DNA of 64,000 nucleotides from UBA11740 sp035635855 (GTDB lineage: Bacteria; Acidobacteriota; Blastocatellia; Pyrinomonadales; Pyrinomonadaceae): the NCBI GenBank assembly GCA_035635855.1, contig DASQAF010000009.1, positions 806,001 to 870,000 of the forward strand. Reading direction: 5' to 3'. This document shows positions 19,827 through 28,066 of this stretch, piece after piece; the stretch's first letter is position 1; the number at the start of each line of letters is the position of its first letter. The position numbers were made by a program, and so were the translations under genes. The notes under the pieces are model-generated. The model made no database searches. It saw only the letters and a list, made by a program, of their open reading frames with translations, and was not told the origin of the DNA.

Positions 19827-20873
19827 ATGAAAGCGATTAGCATTGGAGTAATCGGCTGCGGCTATTGGGGTCCGAATCTGCTGCGCAACTTCGCGGATAA
19901 CGAAACGGTGCTGCTTACCTGGATCTGTGACATCGATGACCAGCGATTGGCGGCGATGGGCCGTCGTTATCCGGCTGCGCGCATCACCACCGATTACCGA
20001 ATGCTGCTCGCCGATACCGAGCTTGACGCAGTGGCGGTGGTCACTCCGGTTGCGACTCATTTTCAAATAGCTAAAGAGGCGCTCACGGCCGGCAAGCATG
20101 TGCTCGTGGAAAAGCCTCTGACCGCGACCGTGCATGAAGCCGAGGAATTAATCGAGCTCGCGAGACGTAACGGCCGCACGCTGATGGTCGACCACACGTT
20201 CGTTTACACCGGCGCCGTGCGCAAGATGAAAGAGATCGTGGCCGGAGGCGAGCTGGGTGAACTGCTTTACTTCGACTCAGTGCGCATCAATCTCGGATTG
20301 TTTCAACGCGACATAAATGTGCTGTGGGACCTGGCGCCCCACGATCTTTCGATCATGGATTACCTGATCGAACGCCAGCCCGACGCCGTCAGCGCTATCG
20401 GCAGCTCGCACATCGAGCCGGGCATTGAAAATATCGCTTACCTGCTGTTGCACTTTCCGGACGAGTTCATCGCGCACTTTCATTTCAACTGGCTGGCGCC
20501 GGTAAAACTGCGCCGCACGCTGATTGCCGGCAGCCGCAAGATGATCCTCTACGACGACATCGAGCCGACAGAGAAAGTGCGCGTCTATGACAAAGGCGTC
20601 ACCACCAACCGCGTCGGGGATCGGGAAGCCGACTATCAAACACTTATCAGTTATCGCACCGGAGACGTGTGGGCCCCGAAACTCGATCCGACCGAAGCGC
20701 TGCGCTTTGTAGTGTCAGAATTTCTCGATTCAATTCGCCGCGCGCGCCGGCCACTGACTGACGGCGATGCCGGTCTGCGGGTCGTGCGCGTGCTGGAAGC
20801 CGCCCAACAATCGATGAAGATCGGCGGCCAGATCAAATTCCTTTCATCCGCCGTATCAGCTCCTGCCGCATGA
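19827..20873 (+). CDS. Gfo/Idh/MocA NAD-dependent sugar dehydrogenase
   Basis: The 348-residue product has the N-terminal Rossmann motif GVIGCGYWGPNLLRN, the family marker VEKPLT, and DLAPHDLSIMDYL, the substrate-binding His region. It resembles WbpB/WlbA-type enzymes that oxidise C3 of UDP-GlcNAc-uronate before amination. The next gene is a DegT-type aminotransferase, which would use the 3-keto product; the pairing is typical. No ribosome binding site is evident, and the ATG is 269 bp after wecB. Confidence 0.85.
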   Translation: MKAISIGVIGCGYWGPNLLRNFADNETVLLTWICDIDDQRLAAMGRRYPAARITTDYRMLLADTELDAVAVVTPVATHFQIAKEALTAGKHVLVEKPLTATVHEAEELIELARRNGRTLMVDHTFVYTGAVRKMKEIVAGGELGELLYFDSVRINLGLFQRDINVLWDLAPHDLSIMDYLIERQPDAVSAIGSSHIEPGIENIAYLLLHFPDEFIAHFHFNWLAPVKLRRTLIAGSRKMILYDDIEPTEKVRVYDKGVTTNRVGDREADYQTLISYRTGDVWAPKLDPTEALRFVVSEFLDSIRRARRPLTDGDAGLRVVRVLEAAQQSMKIGGQIKFLSSAVSAPAA

Positions 20874-20892
20874 TAGACATGACATTCAGATC

Positions 20893-20986
20893 GAGGCACA
20901 GAGGCACAGAGGCACAGAGACAACTCCTCAGGACATTGCGAAAGAGCTGACTCGGTATCTTGCTTCTGTCTTCTCCGTGTCTCTGT
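20893..20986. repeat. Short GGCACAGA tandem repeat with inverted partner
   Basis: Three tandem AGGCACAG units (20893-20919) are followed about 60 bp later by CCGTGTCTCTGTGTCTCC. CACAGAGACA and TGTCTCTGTG are perfect 10-bp complements, so the region can fold into a hairpin. It separates two co-directional genes and may be a dispersed intergenic repeat or a processing site. Confidence 0.5.
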
Positions 20987-21013
20987 GTCTCCGTGGCTGG
21001 ATAATTAGTTCAC

Positions 21014-22168
21014 ATGAAAGTCCCGCTACTCGATCTTCAGGCTCAGTACCAAACGATTCGCGACGAAGTGCGTCTGGCCGTCGACCGTGTCTTCGAATCG
21101 CAGCAGTTTGTAATGGGCGCGGAAGTCCAGGCGTTGGAAGAGCAAATCGCTGAATACTCGCAGACAAAGTTTGCGATCGGTTGCGCCTCAGGCTCGGACG
21201 CTTTATTGCTGGCCCTGATGTCCTGCGAGGTGGGCAAAGACGATGAAGTGATCACGACGCCATTTAGTTTTTTTGCTACGGCCTCGGCGATTGCGCGGCT
21301 GGGCGCGCGTCCCGTGTTCGTGGATATTGACGAGCGCACTTTCAATATCAATCCGTCGCTGGTCGGCGAAAAGATCACGGCGCGGACAAAGGCAATCGTG
21401 CCCGTGCATCTGTATGGACAGTGCGCGGAAATGGATCCGCTGATCGAGTTAAGCCGGCATGGGCGCCGGCGAACCGCCGACCAGGATGTCGGCGCTCCGA
21501 TTCCGATTATCGAAGATGCCGCGCAAGCCATCGGGGCTGAGGACGCCCGACGTCGTGCAGGTTCAATGGGGACGATCGGATGTTTCAGTTTCTACCCGTC
21601 AAAGAACCTGGGCGGCGCCGGCGATGGCGGAATGCTGACGACCAATGACGTCGAACATGCGCAGCGCCTGCGCTTGCTGCGCCTGCATGGCGAAGAACAG
21701 AAATACCATCACAAGATTGTCGGCATTAACAGCCGGCTCGATGCTCTTCAGGCCGCGGTGTTGCGGGTTAAGCTGCGGCATCTTGACGAATGGACGAACG
21801 CTCGGCAGCGCAAAGCACGGCAATACGAGTTAATGTTCGCCGAAGCCGGATTAAGCGAAGAGGTGGAAACGCCCTTGGTGAGATCAGGCGCGCGCCACAT
21901 CTTTCATCAGTTCGTTATTCGCATCCGCGACGGACGACGCGATGCTTTGCGCGAACACCTGCGCGAGCGCGGCGTGGGTACGGACATCTATTATCCCGTC
22001 CCGCTCCATCTACAGGAATGCTTTGCTTATCTGGGATACAAGGAAGGCGATTTCCCCATCGCCGAAAGAGCAGCGAAAGAGACGCTGGCCCTACCAGTCT
22101 ATCCGGAGCTAACTGACGAGCAACAGGATTATGTGGTGAGCGCGATCGCGGAATTTTTTCGCGGGTGA
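21014..22168 (+). CDS. DegT/DnrJ/EryC1/StrS aminotransferase
   Basis: The 384-residue enzyme is a PLP-dependent sugar aminotransferase. MKVPLLDLQAQY is the typical start, SGSDALLLAL and TPFSFFATASA line the cofactor site, IIEDAAQAIGA holds the cofactor-binding Asp, and FYPSKNLGGAGDGG contains the PLP lysine. It should transfer an amino group to a keto-sugar nucleotide made by the upstream dehydrogenase (WbpE-like). An extra stretch of about 14 residues (about 147-160) interrupts the usual run between the MDP motif and the Asp strand; it is encoded by a hairpin-forming insert described separately. Confidence 0.9.
   Translation: MKVPLLDLQAQYQTIRDEVRLAVDRVFESQQFVMGAEVQALEEQIAEYSQTKFAIGCASGSDALLLALMSCEVGKDDEVITTPFSFFATASAIARLGARPVFVDIDERTFNINPSLVGEKITARTKAIVPVHLYGQCAEMDPLIELSRHGRRRTADQDVGAPIPIIEDAAQAIGAEDARRRAGSMGTIGCFSFYPSKNLGGAGDGGMLTTNDVEHAQRLRLLRLHGEEQKYHHKIVGINSRLDALQAAVLRVKLRHLDEWTNARQRKARQYELMFAEAGLSEEVETPLVRSGARHIFHQFVIRIRDGRRDALREHLRERGVGTDIYYPVPLHLQECFAYLGYKEGDFPIAERAAKETLALPVYPELTDEQQDYVVSAIAEFFRG
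21453..21494. repeat. REP-like double-hairpin insert within the aminotransferase gene
   Basis: Two palindromic blocks lie in tandem inside the gene: GCCGGC at 21453 and again at 21465, then CGCCGAC / GTCGGCG (21475-21481 and 21488-21494) around a 6-base loop. It encodes an in-frame, low-complexity loop where related enzymes have none, so it looks like a mobile repeat that landed in a tolerant loop. Confidence 0.5.
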
Positions 22169-22365
22169 GACGCCACACCAACGCCAGAGTTGACCGGCGC
22201 GGCGATTAGTAACCTCGATTTAAACAATCAAGTTGAGAAAGACGCTTCCCGGTGTCGGGCCCGATGAAGCTTGAATTCTGAACTGTCATTTCAGCGAGGC
22301 AAACGTTTCTGATAACATAACCAGCCTCGGGATCTGCTCAACTGTGCTTTAAACATCTCTCAATT

Positions 22366-23334
22366 TTGAACGACGAATTCCCTTACAAACGAGTGACGGT
22401 TACCGGCGGCGCGGGTTTTCTCGGGCGTTTCGTGGTCGAGAAACTCAAGACTTACGAAGGGGTCGAAGTGTTCGTGCCCCGCCAACGCGACTACAATCTA
22501 ACCGAGAAGCATGACATCCTGCGCCTGCTGGAAGACTCGCGACCGGATCTGGTTGTTCACCTGGCGGCGGTAGTCGGGGGCATCGGCCATAACCTGATGA
22601 GTCCGGGAAAGTTTTTCTACGACAACCTTATGATGGGCGCCCAACTGATAGAAGAATCGCGCCTGCGCGGAGTCAAAAAATTCCTGGCGACCGGCACCGT
22701 ATGCGCTTATCCAAAGTTCACGCCTGTGCCTTTCAAGGAAGACGATCTGTGGAACGGCTATCCGGAAGAGACGAATGCGCCGTACGGCCTGGCGAAAAAG
22801 ATGATGCTGGTTCAGTCTCAGGCATATCGTCAGCAGTATAGGTTCAATTCGATCTTCGTATTGCCGGCGAACCTTTATGGTCCGGGTGACAAATTCGATC
22901 TCGCAACATCGCACGTGATACCGGCGTTGGTTCGCAAATGCGTCGAAGCGCGCAACCTGGCCGCATCGTTCGTTGAAGTCTGGGGATCGGGTCGCGCCTC
23001 GCGCGAGTTTTTATACGTGGAGGATTGCGCGGAGGGAATTATCAAAGCGGCGGCGCAGTACGACGATGGCGATCCAGTGAACCTTGGCAGCGGCCGCGAA
23101 ATTACCATCAAAGATTTGGTTGAGATGATCGCCCGCCTAACGCGCTTCGAAGGCGAGATCAGATGGCAAACAGAAAAGCCGGACGGCCAGCCACGCCGCC
23201 AGATCGACACGACCCGGGCATTTGAAAGATTCGGATTTCGGGCGCAGACATCGCTGGAAGAGGGTCTGCGCCGAACGGTTGATTGGTATGAAACTGCTTT
23301 TATGGCTCGCGGAGCGTCATTTTCCCAGGTATGA
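22366..23334 (+). CDS. GDP-L-fucose synthase-like SDR epimerase
   Basis: The product has VTGGAGFLGR (NAD(P) site), HLAAVVGGIGHN, ATGTVCAYP with the catalytic Thr/Ser-type residue, YGLAKK (YxxxK), and NLYGPGDKFD, all as in Fcl/WcaG enzymes that convert GDP-4-keto-6-deoxymannose to GDP-L-fucose. At 322 residues the length is normal. The start is TTG 22366. No GDP-mannose 4,6-dehydratase (Gmd) is in the window, so its substrate must come from elsewhere or the specificity differs. Its stop overlaps the next start by 4 bp (ATGA). Confidence 0.83.
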   Translation: MNDEFPYKRVTVTGGAGFLGRFVVEKLKTYEGVEVFVPRQRDYNLTEKHDILRLLEDSRPDLVVHLAAVVGGIGHNLMSPGKFFYDNLMMGAQLIEESRLRGVKKFLATGTVCAYPKFTPVPFKEDDLWNGYPEETNAPYGLAKKMMLVQSQAYRQQYRFNSIFVLPANLYGPGDKFDLATSHVIPALVRKCVEARNLAASFVEVWGSGRASREFLYVEDCAEGIIKAAAQYDDGDPVNLGSGREITIKDLVEMIARLTRFEGEIRWQTEKPDGQPRRQIDTTRAFERFGFRAQTSLEEGLRRTVDWYETAFMARGASFSQV

Positions 23335-24197
23335 CACTAAAGCTAAGCATCGTGACACCGTCATTTAATCAGGGCCGCTTCCTGGAAGAGACGATTCTGT
23401 CGGTGCTCAACCAGAATTATTCCAATCTCGAGTACATCATCATCGACGGCGGCAGCACCGATGAAACTGTCGAGGTCATTCGGCGCTATGAAGATCGGCT
23501 CACCTTCTGGGTCAGTGAAAAGGATCGGGGTCAGGTCCATGCGATTAATAAGGGCCTTGAGAAGACGACCGGCGACATATTTGGCTTTATCAATAGCGAC
23601 GATATCTATTTGCCGGGCACCTTCGACACGGTGATGAGTCACTTTGAAAATCATCCGACCAGCGAATGGATTTGCGGCGACACGATCATGTTTGGTGAAG
23701 GACATGAGGAAGAAATAATCCGGGCCGTCGTTCCGAAATCCGCGGCGCACTGTCTGTCGTGGGCTTACACAGCTCCGCAGCCGGGTCACTTCTGGAAACG
23801 CGAACTGGTCCAGGGCGGCTTTGACGAAGCCTGGCCTTATGATTTCGATCACGATTTATACGTTCGCCTTTTGCTTGCCGGTCATCGATGCGAACACATC
23901 TCGCAGTCTTTTGCCGGCTACCGTCTGCACGCGGCCAGTAAGACGGTCGCGGAAAACCGCCATCAGATTGCCGAGTTCGATCGCAGCGCCGAGGTTTACG
24001 AAAGCCGGCTGCACGGCGCTGACCGTCGCTGGTGCCGGGCGACGCGTTTCCTTCGCCAATCCTATGCCGCCAGCGAAGCAGGCCGCAGGGCCGAGAGCGC
24101 GCGCTGGCTGGTTCGGGCGCTGGCAACGTATCCTGAAAGCGTGGCGCACAGACCCTTTTGGGGGTGCCTGCGTAAACTAGCAACCAACGGTTCCTGA
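23331..24197 (+). CDS. GT2 glycosyltransferase
   Basis: The 288-residue protein is a compact family 2 transferase. LSIVTPSFNQGRFLEETI and IIIDGGSTDET form the UDP-binding site, FGFINSDDIYLPG carries the DxD-type metal site, and the C-terminus has no membrane segment, so it acts in the cytoplasm. A 4-bp overlap with the fucose-synthase-like gene suggests translational coupling. The sugar transferred is not predictable from sequence. Confidence 0.87.
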   Translation: MTLKLSIVTPSFNQGRFLEETILSVLNQNYSNLEYIIIDGGSTDETVEVIRRYEDRLTFWVSEKDRGQVHAINKGLEKTTGDIFGFINSDDIYLPGTFDTVMSHFENHPTSEWICGDTIMFGEGHEEEIIRAVVPKSAAHCLSWAYTAPQPGHFWKRELVQGGFDEAWPYDFDHDLYVRLLLAGHRCEHISQSFAGYRLHAASKTVAENRHQIAEFDRSAEVYESRLHGADRRWCRATRFLRQSYAASEAGRRAESARWLVRALATYPESVAHRPFWGCLRKLATNGS

Positions 24198-24201
24198 AAA
24201 A

Positions 24202-24615
24202 ATGGCGCAAGCAGCAAACAGGAAAACCTCCCGGCGAGCAGAGCGCGAGTTTGGTCTGATCGTCGGCGGAGTGCTGCTCCTGCTCAGCGGCTGGTGGCTG
24301 TATCGGGGAAAGTTTCCAACTCTGTCGCATGTTGCTTTGCCTCTCGGCGGCTTACTCGTGCTGCTTGGTTTAGTCTTTCCGGCGGCGCTGGTTTGGCCTA
24401 ACAAAGCGTGGATGGCATTGGCCGAAGTTCTTTCGTTTGTGACCACGCGGATCATTCTGGCGTTTGTCTTCTTCGTCATAGTTACCCCGATCGGTGTCAG
24501 CAAACGTTTGTTCGGATGGGACCCGCTGCATCGCCGCGCCGCCGCGAGTGATTCCTATTGGCTTCCGTATTCCGAGCGGCAGAAGGATCCACGTCATTAC
24601 GAAAAGATGTTTTGA
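24202..24615 (+). CDS. SxtJ-like small membrane protein
   Basis: The 137-residue protein begins with a short basic, Arg-rich stretch followed by REFGLIVGGVLLLLSG and two or three membrane segments, then ends with a polar tail containing the YW-P-Y-R-DP pattern seen in SxtJ family proteins. Such proteins are regularly encoded next to a DUF5989 peptide and a carbamoyltransferase, as here. Their biochemical role is unknown; a membrane partner for the carbamoyltransferase is a reasonable guess. The gene starts 4 bp after the preceding stop. Confidence 0.75.
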   Translation: MAQAANRKTSRRAEREFGLIVGGVLLLLSGWWLYRGKFPTLSHVALPLGGLLVLLGLVFPAALVWPNKAWMALAEVLSFVTTRIILAFVFFVIVTPIGVSKRLFGWDPLHRRAAASDSYWLPYSERQKDPRHYEKMF

Positions 24616-24624
24616 GGAATTCTG

Positions 24625-24783
24625 ATGTCGAAAGTACAAGTAGTCAGTGAACTCTGGCAGTTCATGAAACAGAACAAGAAGTATTGGCTGGCGCCGATCG
24701 TGATTACGCTGGTCTTATTTGGCGTGCTGCTGGTGCTGGCCAAGAGTTCCGCCATCGCGCCGTTCATTTACACACTCTTCTAA
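24625..24783 (+). CDS. DUF5989-like 52-residue membrane peptide
   Basis: A 52-residue reading frame starts at ATG 24625, with GAGGA 6 bases upstream, overlapping the tail region of the SxtJ-like gene. It begins MSKVQVVSELWQFMKQNKKY, followed by one membrane segment and a short tail ending in FIYTLF. This is the size, position and composition of the DUF5989 peptides found between SxtJ and carbamoyltransferase genes. It may help tether the enzyme to the membrane; the function is not established. Confidence 0.8.
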   Translation: MSKVQVVSELWQFMKQNKKYWLAPIVITLVLFGVLLVLAKSSAIAPFIYTLF

Positions 24784-24797
24784 CGACTGCCTCACCA

Positions 24798-26768
24798 ATG
24801 TCAGACGGGTCAAAAATCCTGGGCATCTCTGCCTTTTACCACGACTCTGCCGCCTGTCTGGTGGTTGATGGCGAGATTATCGCCGCGGCCCAGGAAGAAC
24901 GCTTTACCCGCATCAAGCATGACTACAACTTTCCCGTTAACGCCGCTCGCTATTGCCTGAAAGAAGGCGGAATCACGGCCGAACAATTGGATCACGTTGG
25001 TTTCTATGACAAGCCTTTATTGAAATTCGATCGGCTGCTGGAAACCTATCTGGACTATGCGCCCGCGGGATTTCGATCGTTTCTTAAGTCAATGCCGCTG
25101 TGGATGAAGGAAAAGCTTTGGATGCCGGACCTGATTCGCACAGAGATGGCCAAAGCAAATGGGGTGGAAGACGAAAGAGCAGCGAAGAAGGCCAGAAAGA
25201 AATTCGAGTGGAAGCTCTTGTTCGGAGATCACCACGAAAGCCATGCCGCCAGTGCTTTCTATCCTTCGCCATTCGAAGAGGCCGCGATTCTTACGATCGA
25301 TGGTGTCGGCGAGTGGGCGACCAGTTCCATTGGCATCGGAAAAGGCAAAGAGATCACCCTGCTGAAGGAGCTTCGTTTCCCGGACAGTCTGGGTTTGCTC
25401 TACAGCGCGTTCACTTACTACACCGGTTTCCGCGTCAACAGCGGCGAATACAAAGTCATGGGTTTGGCGCCCTACGGTGAGCCGAAATATGTTTCCCTGA
25501 TCAAGGACAAGCTGGCCGAAGTTCGCGACGATGGCAGCATCAGGATGAATCATGAGTTCTTTAGTTACTCGCAGGGCCTGCGCATGACCAACTCAGCGTT
25601 TGATCGAATTTTTGACGGTCGGCCCAGACGGCCTGAGTCAAAAATTACTCAACGCGAGATGGATCTGGCTCGCAGCATCCAGGCTATCACCGAAGAAGCA
25701 ATGCTCAAGATGGTTGGCCATGTGCACAAGGAAACCGGCATGAAGAAATTGTGCATGGCGGGCGGAGTGGCACTCAACTGCGTCGCCAACGGACGCATCC
25801 TGCGTGAAGGACCCTTTGAAGACATCTGGATTCAACCCGCGGCGGGCGATGCTGGTGGAGCAATCGGGATCGCGCTGGCGATTTGGCACCGTTACCTGGG
25901 AAATGAACGAGTGAGTGCAGAGGAAGCGGGAACGTGGAAGAGTAGCCACGCCGGAAAAACGCGCGTCTCGTCCGTCGATCACGCGCAAGATGCGCGTGCC
26001 ACTCTTCCGCCTTACGTCGATGGTATGAAAGGATCGTATTTAGGTCCGCAGGATTCGGTCGCGGAGATCGAAGCCTTTCTACAGTCCCGCAATCTGCCTT
26101 ACACGAAATACACGCGCGAGCAATTGCCAAAAGTGGTAGCCGATCTTTTGGCAGCCGGAAAAATCATCGGCTTGCATCAGGGGCGGATGGAGTTTGGCCC
26201 GCGGGCACTGGGCGCGCGCAGCATCATCGGCGACGCGCGCTCTGCGGCGATGCAGTCCGTGATGAACTTGAAGATCAAGTATCGTGAGAGCTTTCGCCCT
26301 TTCGCTCCCAGCGTGCTCCGGGAGCATGTCGCCGACTGGTTCGAGCTGAACTACGACAGTCCCTACATGATGCTGGTCGCTGACGTTGCCCGTACGCACC
26401 GGCGCCAAATGACCGACGAAGAAAAAGAACTCTGGGGAATTGAAAAGCTGAACATCAAACGCTCCGAAATTCCCGCGGTCACGCACGTGGACTACTCGGC
26501 GCGAATTCAAACCGTAAGACGCGAAACGAATCCGCTCTACTGGGAAATCATCGAAGCCTTTCGCCAACGGACCGGCTGCCCCGTGATCGTGAACACCAGC
26601 TTCAATGTGCGCGGCGAGCCAATCGTCTGCACGCCCGAAGACAGCTACCGCTGCTTCATGCGCACTGAGATGGATTTTCTGGTGCTGGAGGATTGCGTGC
26701 TGGACAAGAAAGACCAGCCAGAGTTTGCAGAGAAGACGGATTGGCGGAGCGAGTTTAGGCTTGATTGA
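24798..26768 (+). CDS. Carbamoyltransferase (NodU/CmcH family)
   Basis: This 656-residue enzyme should transfer a carbamoyl group from carbamoyl phosphate, through an adenylated intermediate, to a hydroxyl on a sugar or lipid. The N-terminal Kae1-like domain shows ISAFYHDSAACLV, GDHHESHAASAFYPSPFEEA (metal His pair) and MAGGVALNCVANG. The C-terminal domain shows GRMEFGPRALGARSI. ATG 24798 is the start, since the family motif begins a few residues later. About 25 residues at 380-404 come from a repeat insertion (25936-26008), which makes the protein longer than usual relatives. The reading frame stays open through it, so the enzyme may still work. Confidence 0.9.
   Translation: MSDGSKILGISAFYHDSAACLVVDGEIIAAAQEERFTRIKHDYNFPVNAARYCLKEGGITAEQLDHVGFYDKPLLKFDRLLETYLDYAPAGFRSFLKSMPLWMKEKLWMPDLIRTEMAKANGVEDERAAKKARKKFEWKLLFGDHHESHAASAFYPSPFEEAAILTIDGVGEWATSSIGIGKGKEITLLKELRFPDSLGLLYSAFTYYTGFRVNSGEYKVMGLAPYGEPKYVSLIKDKLAEVRDDGSIRMNHEFFSYSQGLRMTNSAFDRIFDGRPRRPESKITQREMDLARSIQAITEEAMLKMVGHVHKETGMKKLCMAGGVALNCVANGRILREGPFEDIWIQPAAGDAGGAIGIALAIWHRYLGNERVSAEEAGTWKSSHAGKTRVSSVDHAQDARATLPPYVDGMKGSYLGPQDSVAEIEAFLQSRNLPYTKYTREQLPKVVADLLAAGKIIGLHQGRMEFGPRALGARSIIGDARSAAMQSVMNLKIKYRESFRPFAPSVLREHVADWFELNYDSPYMMLVADVARTHRRQMTDEEKELWGIEKLNIKRSEIPAVTHVDYSARIQTVRRETNPLYWEIIEAFRQRTGCPVIVNTSFNVRGEPIVCTPEDSYRCFMRTEMDFLVLEDCVLDKKDQPEFAEKTDWRSEFRLD
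25936..26008. repeat. REP-like element inserted in-frame in the carbamoyltransferase gene
   Basis: The 73-bp element is bounded by inverted ends (GGAAGAGTAGCCA versus TGCCACTCTTCC) and contains an 8-bp hairpin, CACGCGCA-AGA-TGCGCGTG. The same CGCGCA/TGCGCG core with GTGCCACT follows another gene at 31373-31420. It is translated as a DARATLP-type peptide. Confidence 0.65.
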
Positions 26769-26958
26769 TTGAGCGAGTCTAAACCGGATGGTTCTCTCGG
26801 ATCAGAGTCTAGCCCGGAGGCTGGTGCAGCTTGCCGGCACCGGTCTCATTAGACCCCGAACCAATACTGCTCCCTCCCTCGTTTGCTTTTCTCCCGCCCT
26901 CCGGCTTAAATTACAGTGCAAACATCGCCTTATTCACTAAGGAAAGAAAACAACATTT

Positions 26959-27948
26959 ATGTCCGAACAAGTTAGGGTACTGGTTACCGGCGCCGGTGGT
27001 TTCATCGGCCACCACTTAACGAAGTATCTGGTCAATCGCGGCTATTGGGTGCGCGGCGTGGACATTAAAGAACCGGAATACGAGTCGACCTGTGCTCATG
27101 AATTTGAATTGCTGGATTTGACGAAGTGGGAAAAGTGCCTCGCGGCGACGCGCGGCGTCGATCAGGTCTATGGCCTGGCCGCGAACATGGGTGGCATTGG
27201 GTTTATCGAAACTCATAAGGCCGAGATCGTTCGCGACAGCTCGTTGATGAATCTGCACTCGATCGAAGCCGCGCGGCAAAACGGAGTGAAGCGTTATTTC
27301 TACACTTCCAGCGCCTGCATCTATCCCGGCTTCAAACAGCAGGACGCCGACGTCACTCCCTTGAAAGAAGAGGATGCTTATCCGGCCGACGCCGAAGACG
27401 GTTACGGTTGGGAAAAGCTATACATGGAGCGTGTCTGTCGGCATTACACCGAAGATTACGGTCTGGACACGCGGGTGGTGCGCTTCCACAACATCTTTGG
27501 CCCACTGGGAACTTACGATGGCGGTCGCGAGAAATCGCCGGCGGCGATCTGTCGCAAGATCGCTTTGGCAAATGATGGCGACGACATCGAAGTCTGGGGA
27601 GACGGCGGACAGACGCGCTCGTATTGCTACATCGATGACTGTGTCGAAGGGATTTACCGGCTGATGCAAAGCGATCATCGCGATCCGATCAATCTGGGGC
27701 AGGACCGGATGATCTCGATCAACGAATTGGTGGACATCGTTGCGCAGATCGCCGGTAAGCGGATTGGCAAACGTTACGACACCAGCAAGCCGCAGGGCGT
27801 GCGCGGCCGGAACAGCGATAACACCCGGCTGCGCGAAGTGCTGCAATGGGAGCCCGAAATCTCTCTGGAAGACGGGCTGGCCCGCACTTATCACTGGATT
27901 GCCGGTCAGTTGAAGCAGAACCAGGTCCCAGTTGCCGTTACCGCCTGA
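26959..27948 (+). CDS. GDP-mannose 3,5-epimerase-like SDR
   Basis: The 329-residue protein carries VTGAGGFIGHH (NAD site), NMGGIGFIE, SSACIYPGFKQ, YGWEKLYMERVC (YxxxK), RFHNIFGPLGTYDGGREK and GVRGRNSDN. These blocks match the GDP-mannose 3,5-epimerase family known best from plant vitamin C synthesis, where GDP-mannose is converted to GDP-L-galactose and GDP-L-gulose. Here it most likely makes an L-hexose donor for the polysaccharide. AAGGAAAG precedes the ATG. An intrinsic terminator follows at 27994, so this gene probably ends a transcript. Confidence 0.85.
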   Translation: MSEQVRVLVTGAGGFIGHHLTKYLVNRGYWVRGVDIKEPEYESTCAHEFELLDLTKWEKCLAATRGVDQVYGLAANMGGIGFIETHKAEIVRDSSLMNLHSIEAARQNGVKRYFYTSSACIYPGFKQQDADVTPLKEEDAYPADAEDGYGWEKLYMERVCRHYTEDYGLDTRVVRFHNIFGPLGTYDGGREKSPAAICRKIALANDGDDIEVWGDGGQTRSYCYIDDCVEGIYRLMQSDHRDPINLGQDRMISINELVDIVAQIAGKRIGKRYDTSKPQGVRGRNSDNTRLREVLQWEPEISLEDGLARTYHWIAGQLKQNQVPVAVTA

Positions 27949-27993
27949 GGATTCACACTTCAGTTTATCGTCACGCACAAAAAAAGCGGTTCG

Positions 27994-28036
27994 CAAACGC
28001 AGACAGACATTCACGTCTCTCTGCGTTTGTAATTTT
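27994..28036 (+). terminator. Intrinsic terminator after the 3,5-epimerase gene
   Basis: A perfect 10-bp stem, CAAACGCAGA / TCTGCGTTTG, encloses a 16-base loop and is followed by TAATTTT. It is preceded by an A-tract, as is usual. It sits 46 bp after the stop codon. Confidence 0.75.
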
Positions 28037-28066
28037 CGGCTCAATTTCTGTTAGCATCTCGGAACA

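Noticed and set aside
19564..19827. 87-residue frame between wecB and the Gfo/Idh gene
   Set aside because: TTG start without ribosome binding site, no recognisable composition, and it only fills the gap.
23686..24330. 214-residue minus-strand frame opposite the GT2 and SxtJ-like genes
   Set aside because: Low-complexity, Arg/Pro-rich, and overlapping two supported genes.
27418..28044. 208-residue minus-strand frame opposite the 3,5-epimerase gene
   Set aside because: The sense strand encodes conserved epimerase motifs throughout.
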